DNA from: Gymnorhina tibicen
Lineage: Eukaryota; Chordata; Aves; Passeriformes; Artamidae
Assembly (NCBI GenBank): GCA_013399875.1
Contig: VXAZ01009671.1
Span: forward strand, 3,342 to 67,341
DNA length: 64,000 nt
Direction of reading: 5' to 3'
Part shown: positions 39,111 through 49,600 of the stretch, in pieces
Layout of the letters: each line of letters starts with the position of its first letter
Position numbering within the stretch: the first letter of the stretch is position 1
Made by a program: the position numbers and the translations under genes
The notes under the pieces: generated by a model
Told to the model about the DNA's origin: nothing
What the model saw: the letters and a program-made list of their open reading frames with translations, nothing else
Databases searched by the model: none

Positions 39111-42100
39111 AAATGAAAAAAATCAAAAGGGGAAAAAAGAGAAGTGGTAGTTTATGCTTCATCTACAGTAAATTTATACACATTCATATTCATGTTCATG
39201 TTAAGCCTTAAAGCCTGAATTCTTTATTTTTATATATTATTATTTAAGTCTTCAATATTAGCAAGTCATAAAGCAGTCATAATCACAGATTTTCCTGTTG
39301 CTTGTGTGTCTGGCAGTGCTACCCAGAGAGGCTGTTAAGCTATTTTGGGACACTTTGATTTAAACAGAAATGAAAACTGTAAGTGAAAACAAGGACTGTG
39401 AACAGTGGGATCAGATGGTTTAGAAGAAGGAAGGAGAAAGGAAAAGAAACTTTCCATGTAAACAGCAGGTAGGGTCAATCCATGTGCTGCTGAAGGCAGC
39501 ACTAAGCAAATGAAGGCCAAAAAGCATAAAGATGTAGAGTTTTAAGGCAGTAGTAAACACACAGAATGTGACATGTTAAACTTGCATTACTTGACGTAAA
39601 AACAAAGCAAAAATGAGGAAGAAACAGCAACCAACCAACAAAACCCCAGCCCCAAAGAACCAAACCCAAACATCCCCCCCCACCAAAAACCCAACACAAA
39701 TTCTATCCTCCAATTAAAAACTGTAGAAACCTAATCTCAGTGTACAATCAACACAGAAATAATGTTCCGTCCTTAACGTGGTTTTCTCTATTTCCATTGA
39801 TAGATTTAGTGTCCAGGTATCATATGAAATTTATAATTTCTTTTCCAACTCCAAGATAAAACAACTCTATTTGCCATGTGTCAAAAAACTAACAGAAATT
39901 TTGTCTTCACTGTCCAGTTATGATTCTTTATGATTTGTGTTACAGATGACACAAACTTCTATATCTGCAGGGGTATAAAAAATTCCTAGTTAAGGAAACA
40001 CCATGAAATGGTCAATCTATTTGACTAACTCAGAATAAGTGGTATGGTTTTGCATTGTAGGGATTGATTAGTCACTAGAAGTGTTTGGGGTTTTTTTAGT
40101 GTTCATCCCTTAAGAAAAAAAAAACCAAACAACTTCATTTGCAATTTTCCAATTTTCCATAAAGAATCTTGCTGCTTGTATAATGCAATTGTCATATCTG
40201 GAGCACCAGCTTTCCATTTTTACTTTTCATTAACTGAAGCTTAATAGAAAGCAATGCATTATTCTTTTTTTTCAGTTTAAAATTTATGGATATGAAATGT
40301 CGGGTTTACTGCTCAGAAAATGAATATATTAAAATACAGATAGTGGCATGTGCATAAAACCACATAATGCTGCACAAGCCCTGATATTCTGTTGTCAAAT
40401 GAGCTTCAGAGCCTACCTAAAAGCAAAAAGACTAAATGAAATATGACCAAAAGGTTAAGTTGTGAAAAATGATGCATATTCTACTATAAATACAATTGTA
40501 TATGCAACTTTATGTTATTTGAGCATCCAAACCAGAAAAGACCCCTGAATATATTTTCTAGTGGCAGAACATCTGTATTGACACGCAGAACTCAAGCCTT
40601 GGGTTGAATTTTTTTGTTCCCACTGGCTGTAACAGCAGGCAAATTTTCTTGTATCCCCTCATAGAATGTGACCTTGTATATAAAATCGAATGCTACTCTA
40701 GACAAAGTCTTCAGTGGCAAGATTTAATACTAAAGCATTAATGATAATTGTAGCCATGCAAATACCAAAGCAATGGGTGCAGTAATAAAAAAATCCTCAT
40801 TTTTCTATGTATTTATAAAACATATTTAAACAACTGTTAGGCCATCTCAGAAAAATAGCCTGTGGATCAAAATGCTCCCCCAGCTGCTGCTGCTGCTGCC
40901 AGTGACCTGTGGTGCAGCCAGGCACAGCAGCTGCCAGCTCCCTTTCCCTGGAGGAGAGGCAGCTCGACACTCAAGAGGTGTGGGAAGCATGGCCAAACCT
41001 GCCATGTTCAGAGCTGGAATGCATGGAGATGTGCTTGGAGCTCATTCTTCCACAGCTCTGGGTCATTTCCCTCTCATTTCCATCCTACCCACCCCCTTAA
41101 AACGCAGTTGAGCAGCTCTGCTGCACACCATGACCATATGGAAGCATCACTCTGCTCCCCACTTTTCCCAGCCGTTCTGATAGAGTGAAGAAACTGCTTG
41201 ACATTTCTATTTCAGCTCAGATCCTTTAAAACAGAGAGAGTGATTGTGGACAGCTGCTGGAAACAAAGGTTGATCCTTCCTCACTGATGTTTGTCCTGGC
41301 AAACTCTCTGCAACAAAAATGAACCACAGACAAGCACCGGCCATCAGACCTGATCAATACACTTTAATTCCCCTACCCCCTCCCAGGGAGGAGTCACTCA
41401 GCACTCACAAACTTCACGAGGTGGATTCTTTATCCTGAAAGTCTATTATGAGCATTTTTTTTTGCATTTATAAAGCATTTTGCAAGGCGCAAAACTATCA
41501 CCTATAGAGTAAATACCTCACAGAAGCCTCAGGAAAACCAACCTCTACAATTTCTCCAATATACCCCTCAAAATGAACTTTGGACATTTTCAAGCATCTC
41601 TTCTCAGAATCTCTAACCCGCCCTGGCAATACAATGGCAAAAGGACATTACTCTAAAATATTCTTCTAAGGAGCAGAAAACAAAAAAGAGTTTCAAGTGA
41701 CAATCGACAGAGCTGCAGAGCTCCCTGTTGTTTGTCATTTCTACAGTCAGATCCTTGAGGGGTTTTTTTCCATACAATTTGATTTATTCATTCTATTTCT
41801 GTGTGTCATGTTTCTACAAGCCTCATTACACAGCTATGGAGAAAATACTGCAGATGAATTTTTGTTATCTGAAAAATGAGAATGCTTCCCATGCTAAATG
41901 GTTCAAGGTTTGTTAGGTAGGGAAGTCATTATGTAAAAAGAACTCTCTTGCAAGAAACTCCAGCTTTTTGACACCAGGCTCTTGAACTTCTACAGCTAAT
42001 GAAGGATTCTACATAATGATATTGAGTCTGCACATTCTTTTGGTAAAATATAAATAAGCAAGAAAAGGACACATAAGGAAATTTTCCTTGAAATAGAAAT

Positions 42101-43111
42101 GCATAAAAGTAATTGAATTATTTGACCTTTGAGTTCCTTAATTTTTTTTTCTTCCTCAAAGGATTGCCTTAAAATTAAATCTTTAATGTTGACTGAAGTA
42201 AGGATGATTACAGTTTTATAATCTACAGTGTTCTTGCGTGTCTGGTTTTGAAGTGCTTCGGCAGCCCAAACCCAAGGTAAAGTTTATGTTATAGGACTTA
42301 AATGTCCATGTGTTGTTATATAGGTGCGTTCTCAGATTCGTGCAGCCAGTCTTTGAGTCTGAGGAAATGAATAAAATTTATTTCTACTTTTGACTAGTCT
42401 GAACTGCAAGCTGAGCATACAGAGCACCACACAAATCTATTTGCAGTCACACAGGCACAGAGATCTGCTTCTAACCCTGCTATGCCAGTGCACATGCACA
42501 CACACAAATACCTGCCTTAACTCATGGCTAAATCAAGCCTGTTAACTATTGGCCATTTTAAGCCAGTTCCTACTTTGGCTTTAGATGTAACAGAAAAAAA
42601 TTAAAATTTTCTTTCCAGGAGCAAAACTAGAAAAAATTCCCAAACTTACAAATGTGCTTCACTGCTGACCCTTGAGCGTGAGTCATCAGTACTGAGGGAG
42701 AAGGAGGACTGAGTCCTGCTTTTGCTTTTTCTTCCATGTTATTTGGAGAAGTCATGCTGCTGGTTATTTGGAGAAGTCATGGATATTTTGGGGTCTACTT
42801 AGATTTATTGCATCCCTTTCTGTATTAACAGAGGAAAGTGTTTTATAATAACAAGTTAAATAAATATGCATGTGGAAGAAGTTTATCTGAGGACTCCATA
42901 TATTATTCTGTTACATATGTACATACCAGTTTCATTAGAACTTACATTCATAGTGCAACAAGCTATTGCTGGTTTTATTCTGCCTTTGCTTAGTGAGTAG
43001 ATGTTCTATTAAAATGTTCTTTTTTCACATTCTGCAGATATGACCTTGGTTGTGTTTAATGACTGAGTTCCTGCAGGTTAAGAAAAGTCTTTCATTTCAA
43101 AACACCATGTG
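39111..43111. other. Unique DNA, no gene seen
   Basis: A C/A-rich low-complexity patch lies at 39,625-39,705 (with a run of eight C). At 40,862-41,190 a GC-richer patch begins with a CTG run; its open frame from 40,872 mimics a signal peptide only because CTG encodes Leu. A 25-bp duplication at 42,738-42,781 is listed separately. No gene is supported. Confidence 0.5.
42738..42781 (+). repeat. 25-bp tandem duplication
   Basis: GTTATTTGGAGAAGTCATG starts at 42,738 and again, unchanged, at 42,763. Between the copies is GCTGCTG-type spacer, giving a period of 25 bases. A small, recent slippage duplication. Confidence 0.88.
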
Positions 43112-43147
43112 AAATCTCCTTTCAGGAGAAAATCTCCTACAAGGAGA
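43112..43147. repeat. Tandem pair of an 18-bp palindromic unit
   Basis: Two consecutive 18-base units, 43,112-43,129 and 43,130-43,147, each have the form AAA-TCTCCT-NNN-AGGAGA, with spacers TTC and ACA. The arms TCTCCT/AGGAGA are perfect inverted repeats in both units, so the block is both a tandem repeat and a double palindrome. It could fold as two hairpins or one cruciform, or present two symmetric protein sites. No gene is close enough to suggest a role. Confidence 0.85.
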
Positions 43148-46100
43148 AAATGTTCTGTATTCCTGTATGATAAAAATAACTCCACATCCGTGCTCTGTGA
43201 AGCATTAGCAGAGCAGAAGTTAGTCAAAATTCTGTATTCAGTGCTCCCCTCCACCATTCTGAATCAGAGAGAATGAAAGAAAGAGACACCCAGAAAGGCA
43301 AACCAGTACATCAGAAATCTGTGCTAGAAATCTGTCACCAGGACGGCAGGCTTTGCTGCAAACAGCACAGCAGTCAGCAGCGTGGGCAGCCAAAAGAGCA
43401 AGCAAGGTCACTCAAGAAGCTGCCACCACAGACCTAAAAGCTGCTAGAAAAAGACAGGAATTGTAGCAAGCACATTTGAATAACACAGAGGTCACGGTGT
43501 ACACTGCTACCAAGCACCAGGACTGCCACTCCATCAGGGCTTGGTTTAGTCACTACCCAAGGAGTTCAAGAGATTGGTGCATTTACTTCTTTGCAGGTGG
43601 AACAGAAGCTGCCCATTCACCTGAATGTTAAAAAGTTGAGTTTTGCTTTACATTGCTACATGTGGCCCGCAGGCCATGAGCTTAGCCACCACAGTAAAAA
43701 AACCAAACCAGTTATTTCTGATGTCATCTTTATCTTGTTCATAAAAGCAGTGCCTCCTTTGAGAGTGACTTGTATTTGGACTTGGGAGAAAATGAACAAA
43801 TGGATCCCCCAGGGAGAAGTAGCAGAACGTGAGACGAGGTGACGAAGTTCTTTGATTTCAGTCCTGTTCATATTCTGCAGACAAGAGTAAAGGCCACGTG
43901 TATGAGGTGCTTTTCTTCCACAGCACAAATCCAGCAGTACCACGAGAACTGGGAACTCTCCCAGTCACAAGAGATGAATGTAAGCAATTCAACAGATGTG
44001 CTTCCTGAAGAACTGTCCGTTTCCCTGTTTCGCTTAGAGAATTCAATCTTAAAAAATCACATGGAACTCCATCAGCAAAGACCTCCTGCTGCTCATTGAT
44101 GTTGTACAGAGAACATCAGTTCATCAGTGGCTTATCCATCTCAGATGCCTTATTAGATGTTTGAGACTGGAGCTGTAATTAACTTGTTAAAAATTTGGGT
44201 TTATTGGATAAAAGAGCTGATTTGAAAGCTCTATTTGATTGATTCTACTGAGGCAGTAATTGTGTTCATTACTCCCTTTTCATGTAGAATCTTAAATTCT
44301 CTTCCTTACTTGGAAATTACTTTTCCTGGAATTCATTCAGATACCAGGTCCTCACCTATCTACGAGGACAGACTAACTGAACAGAGCAGCAGTCCTGAGA
44401 CCACATTAACTAAAGAAGATACTTCTAAGCTCTAAGTTGGTAAATGAGAGCTGTCTGATATGAGATGAATGCTTTTTTTTTCCTGAACAGATGGTAATGC
44501 CAGAAATCTTTATAATTTTATTTTTTCTTTAATATTCAAATAACTCTGGAGTCATCATTGGAGAGAGAAGATCAGAAAAATGGAAAAAAACTGCAACAAA
44601 AACTGATTTTAATACTGAGGCTCATGACCATCACACTTTCAATCAGTCTTTTCATGACCACTAATAATCAAGTACTAATTGTCTAGATTTCTTGTTAATG
44701 AAACACGTATGTAATGGTTTAGTCAGATATTACCTGAAACATTTGCTTGCTTTTCTTTCTCAATCAGTGACAGAGACACTGAGCTGACAGCTGCTGATAA
44801 ATCAGTTTCTGTCAATTTGAATTAATCAAATTTTCACACAGATAACTGAAGGCTTCCATACCATAAGGCTGCTCAAAAGAAGAATTTTCAAAACAGAAAA
44901 CTAGATTATTTTAATTTCTATAATTCCAGTGAATAATTGCAATCATGCAGCTTTTGTTTTATTTTGATATTGTATTCTGATAATAATGTCGTATTTTCTT
45001 TATTTACCAAGCATGCATATTTCCTTCAATTAGTATATCCGGTTTAATATACTGATATTACATTACCTCTGTATACTTCAATTAATTTACATAGTTTTAT
45101 TTTACTGCTACTGACATTAATTCAGTGTAAGAGGTACGTTTCAGAAGGACTTGGTTAAAAATGTAACATCATAGTTTTAGTCTAGAGATACCAAAAAAAG
45201 AGAAAGAGCCAGGAAGAAACTGATTTGTTTTTTTCATTTTTATGCATTTTTTTCTGTAAACTCAGAACCTGAAAAAAAACCCTAAAATATCTTTCATTCA
45301 TAGCATTAAAAAAAAAATTGTTGTATTTCTTATGTCACCCTTAAGAGATAATTTTTGCTTTGCACTTTGTATCTACTTCAAAGTGCTTTCTACCTGACAA
45401 GTATTTCAGACAAGTTTAGCTACTGATTTCTGATCTTGCAATTTGAAATACTTAATTCAAACATGCACAAAGCTCTGTCTGCAAAGAAGAAAGAATCACT
45501 GGAACTACAAGACCAGAGATTAAAATTTTATACAGTTTAGATATATTTTCAGATACTGGCCTACCAAGTGGTATTGGCATAACAAATGGTTTAGCAGTTC
45601 TGAGATGCAATTTCTTTGCAGCAGACCTAGAAGGTGAAGCTATTTTCATAAGCTGTAGCAGTTGAGCTGATATGGGGGATACCTTCTTGAGTGGCACTAT
45701 CAAACCAGGATACAACTGGAAGACTACTGTGCCTTGTTTTTTATCTCAAAATATCTCACTGTATAGCTCACTACTTGAGAAGTAGCTTGGAAACTTTTTT
45801 CTGCCTCTGAAAATGTGATCTCCCTTACTACTTCCTTACACTTCCCATTCCTTTAAGCTAATGACTGAAAAGCCAAATAATCTACTAAAGAGGAGTAAAC
45901 TGTGCCTTTAGCACGTAGTGCTATTATTTTTTATTGAGGTGCATTATAAAATCCTACAAGAGATGTTATTGCACCCATTCCATTACATCCTGGATGAATT
46001 TTGAAGCCTAATTTTGACACTAAACCAGAGTAGAATGCTTGCCAACTGACAGAAATAACGCATTCGTTTAATGCAAAAGCTTTGTTCAAATATTACTTTT

Positions 46101-46149
46101 CTGTATGAGCAGACATGATCACTCGTATGATCTAGAAGATGCTATTATG
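43148..46149. other. Unique AT-rich DNA, no gene seen
   Basis: No supported gene. Open frames on both strands at 43,591-44,099 overlap and have no recognised domain. A-runs lie near 45,273-45,282 and 45,306-45,318. The interval 44,900-45,130 is especially AT-rich. Confidence 0.5.
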
Positions 46150-46155
46150 GTCATA
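46150..46155 (+). repeat. Target-site duplication, left copy (GTCATA)
   Basis: GTCATA directly precedes the second class II-like LTR and recurs exactly at 46,660-46,665. Six bases is the class II length, the same as for the LTR at 17.4 kb. Confidence 0.82.
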
Positions 46156-46360
46156 TTTAGCAGTGCGGGTGTCGGTGGATCGATGCCGCGTTTTTCCCAC
46201 AGAATCTCTCATGGATATGCTTTGGCGGCGCCCTGCTAGCACCCACATGTGCACACAGTCTCACCCTCGCAGGTGGGCGCGAGCAGTCACACACACGCAG
46301 TCTAAGCGCGAACCGGAGACGAAGAGGCGGGAGGGGTTCTCTGTGTGCAGTTCCGAGGTG

Positions 46361-46366
46361 TTTATT
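46361..46366 (-). terminator. Polyadenylation signal of the second LTR
   Basis: TTTATT on the plus strand reads AATAAA on the LTR's strand, about 60 bases after the TATA-like box, as in the LTR at 17.4 kb. Confidence 0.7.
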
Positions 46367-46426
46367 GGAACCAACACACTCAAAGGGAACAGAGGCAAAG
46401 AACCAAGAACAATCACGCGCGTGTGG

Positions 46427-46432
46427 TTTTAT
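46427..46432 (-). promoter_or_regulatory. TATA-like box of the second LTR
   Basis: ATAAAA within GGATAAAACC on the minus strand, upstream of the AATAAA by the short distance typical of a brief R region. Weaker than a canonical TATAAA. Confidence 0.6.
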
Positions 46433-46659
46433 CCTGAGGGGTACCAGGGTGGGCAGAGCATCAGTAACCAATAATCTGAGGGCTAGGGGGTAGAGGCAAG
46501 GTTGAGTGACATAACAGGGGCCAATGGGACAGGGGAGGGGAGAGAGGACCAGGGGCCAGTGGGGTCTCAAGGAAGGGAAAACTTTTGGTCACAGTGATGT
46601 GGGGAGAGACCACTTCATAGTAACACGGGGAGTGTAATGTGGACTTAGCCACCGCAACA

Positions 46660-46665
46660 GTCATA
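46660..46665 (+). repeat. Target-site duplication, right copy (GTCATA)
   Basis: Exact copy of 46,150-46,155. It sets the LTR border at 46,659. Confidence 0.82.
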
Positions 46666-49600
46666 CATTTCATAGCTTACTAGAAGGATGATTAAGCCTA
46701 ATAACAAAGTTGCAGTGGGATATTGTGCACGATGCCTGTCTAGGGCTCCTGGAAATTTTCCCCAGTGACAAAGACAACCACCTGGCGGTGTGTGACAGGT
46801 AGGACAGTGCCAACAGGATGGTGGGTGATGGGCAGCAGTGACTGACCTACCAACCCCAATGGTTGTACAGCTACACAAAGTCAGGGTCTGCTGCTTCAAG
46901 GAGCCCAAAAATACAATCCGAAAGAGATACCAACACAAGTGCTCCAGAAAATGATCTTAAAGTTTTGTCATTCATTCGGTGTGCAGAAAGTATCAGATGC
47001 CCATTTAAGGTTGATTGTCAACACCTGTCTTTATATGTTAATTTTTAAATAATGATTTGAGCACACTGAGTGTCGCCCTCAGGAGAAAGGAGGCTCAGGA
47101 ACACAGGGGAGTCAAGACCAGTGATAAAAAATTATCGGGTACTATGACAAGGCTGTCTGACAGTCTCTGCTTGGTCTCAGAAGAAAGAAATACTACTCCA
47201 GAATGTGTCAGAAAATGAGCAAAGACTATAAAACCAACATTATGGTGTCAACTGGTGTTAAATCCAGGGAAACTCATGGTGGAGAGCTGAACTCTTCTCC
47301 TGACAAAACCTCTTGCACAGGTTTTGCTCCATACGATAAGAAAGGGCAAAGATACCAGTAATTTCCTTGGTTCAGCACAATAACTTTCCCATTTCCTCAT
47401 TTCCTCTTAGTAACAGATTCTCTCTTTCCCTACCAGAGCCATTATCTCCCTTCAGCAGAGATAAAAACATATAGCAAGCAAGTGTATACAAAGTAGCAGT
47501 ACTCCACTCAGGGTCTGAAGTGGAACAAATAAAAAAGATGCTTTCAGAACTTAGCTGATTTAAGAGACACAAGGTATGAAGAACAGGCTTCAAAAGATAG
47601 GGGTTTGCTTTTGAAAAACATCTCACACCTCTGTGTTAGAGAACCAGGTCTGGTGAATTTCAGTCTCCTAAAGATCCAAACACAATAATTTATCACAAGA
47701 AAGTTGGGTTTTTTTTTTTCCTTCTTAACACAGCATCAATCATAGTTCAAATGGAACTATTCAATTTTTTCCATTGTCAGGGTGCCAGGTTGGCTTAGAG
47801 ATTTAGCTTAGTTTTCAAATTAACTATTTCTGTAGCAGAGGTGAATGAATAAGAAGGAAATAATATCGTTATGTAGCTTATAATTTGAAAAAAAATTGCA
47901 GCTTAGCTTTGGCCATTTTAATTTTTACATCTGTAGCCATAGCTGAGATAAGAAACAGTGAGGAGGTGTTAAACTATTGCAAAAATTCTTAGTTCAACAT
48001 TAGAAATCTGATTCCATCATTTTTCTTGTTAATTTGTGCCTATTTCATGGAATGATTTAATAGGAATAAAGCTTAGGCAATAACTAAACTTTGGAGGTTC
48101 ACCTGAAAGGCACCAGTTAACCTTCTGTAACATAGCACATTGATGTCCTGATCCAAGAGACCACTAATTGGGAAAGCATTTTGGCTACCACATTTTTTCC
48201 TTACATAACTTGCACATTACTTGTTCAAAACCTGTGATTCAGCAGCAAGTGATTGTACTGAGAAGCAATAGGAAAAAGAACCTCACCTGAGCTCGCTCTC
48301 TCTCTCTCACCAGCCCTCTCCCCAGCAGAATTCTCACAGCTCAGACTCTCCCCTCTGCCAGCACGGATTTTAAGCAAGAACACGAGGTTATGGGTTATCT
48401 GGAGATGTAGTTTCAAATTTCAGGAGTGAAAGGTTCAAGTTGTTTACAAGACATTGCTGCAAATAAAAATAACAACCCTGAATTGTAGCACATACATTAG
48501 AGGCATTATTTTCTCTTAAATTTTTTAAATGTCCTGTTTCAGATAAGACCACCCCCAAATGTAAATGAGTTCATACAATATTATTTTATACTCTCTTATC
48601 TGACCAGCAAAAATTGAATAAACCAAATTTCTGTTCCACTTTCAGTCAATCTACAATTATTCCAATATAAGCAAAACTACCACAAGAATATTTTTGAGCC
48701 TATGCATGCTGTTAATCTCAATTCAAGCTAGAAGGTTGTCAGACTTCATTCTGTATTTTATTCCTTTTAGATCATATTCAGAAACAAGAACTGTCTTTCA
48801 AACAAATGGCAGAAGATGTACTGTGCATAGGTAAGATGATCTGGGGACCTGTATCTGTGGACATTTTTCAATATTTTGAAGTTAGAAATGTGCTTTAGCT
48901 ATTATATATTTTCTTTTCAGGCTGTACATGTTTTAAAAGTCCTGTAAAAGAAGATTACACAAAATGAAAAGAACTTTTCAGAAGAAGTCAACATTAAACT
49001 GTCCTCAGATTTTTTTTAAAAATGGGAGTTCAACCATCTTCTTCAGTAAAACATACCATAAATAACCCAATAACATAAATTAGCCATGTAAATCACATGA
49101 TTTAGCCCCTAAGGATAAGTGCATTCTTGCAATTTTAGAGAGTTGAGCAACAAAGACACTAAGGCCAAAGTGGAACACAATAATGAAGTATAACATGTAT
49201 GAACATGAAAATAGTTGTTTCAAAACTCATTTTAGCAGTTGAAGGGAAAATATGTCCCAGATTTCTGTGTGCCTTTGGCACTTCTGACAACAACTCTAGA
49301 TTTCTTTTCAGCCATTTCTGCAGTATTATCAAAAAACATCTGCAACAACTAAAGGCTGCTCCACATGCTTAAATCCCATTGTAATGGCAGCACAACTGCA
49401 GGGAGATGCAGAAACCAAACTCTGCCCCTGGATTTTAAGACGAGATCACTGTGTAATTTTTATTGCACCAATGTGTTATCCATTCTGTATGGAAAATATG
49501 TCAAACTGGGCCCTGGGGGGTCAAAAAGTTCAGCCCCAGTTCTCAAAGGAATCTGAATATGTGAATCACTTCCTCAGGGTTTTGTGCTTGCCTTTAGAGG

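Larger units (their letters stand above)
46156..46659 (-). mobile_element. Second class II-like solo LTR
   Basis: A 504-bp GC- and CpG-rich block between two GTCATA copies. On the minus strand it starts TGTTGCGGTGGC and ends CGACACCCGCACTGCTAAA. It contains a TATA-like ATAAAA (46,427-46,432) and AATAAA (46,361-46,366), which imply a U3 of about 260 bases, an R of about 55 and a U5 of about 190. The start, the CGACACCC...CTGC end, the duplication length and the R/U5 layout all resemble the LTR at 17,448-18,095. The two probably belong to related families with different U3 lengths. The 3' end is AA rather than CA. No internal viral sequence is attached. The 137- and 111-codon frames inside it on both strands are not genes. 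Confidence 0.83.

Noticed and set aside
39625..39705. C/A-rich stretch that could be a telomere-like or satellite repeat
   Set aside because: No regular period can be found; it is plain low-complexity sequence.
40872..41111. Frame starting with a leucine-rich, signal-peptide-like stretch
   Set aside because: The Leu run comes from a short CTG repeat; two other frames are also open across the same GC-rich patch.
46139..46570. Arg- and Pro-rich open frames of 111 and 137 codons
   Set aside because: They lie within the solo LTR; the absence of stops follows from its high GC.
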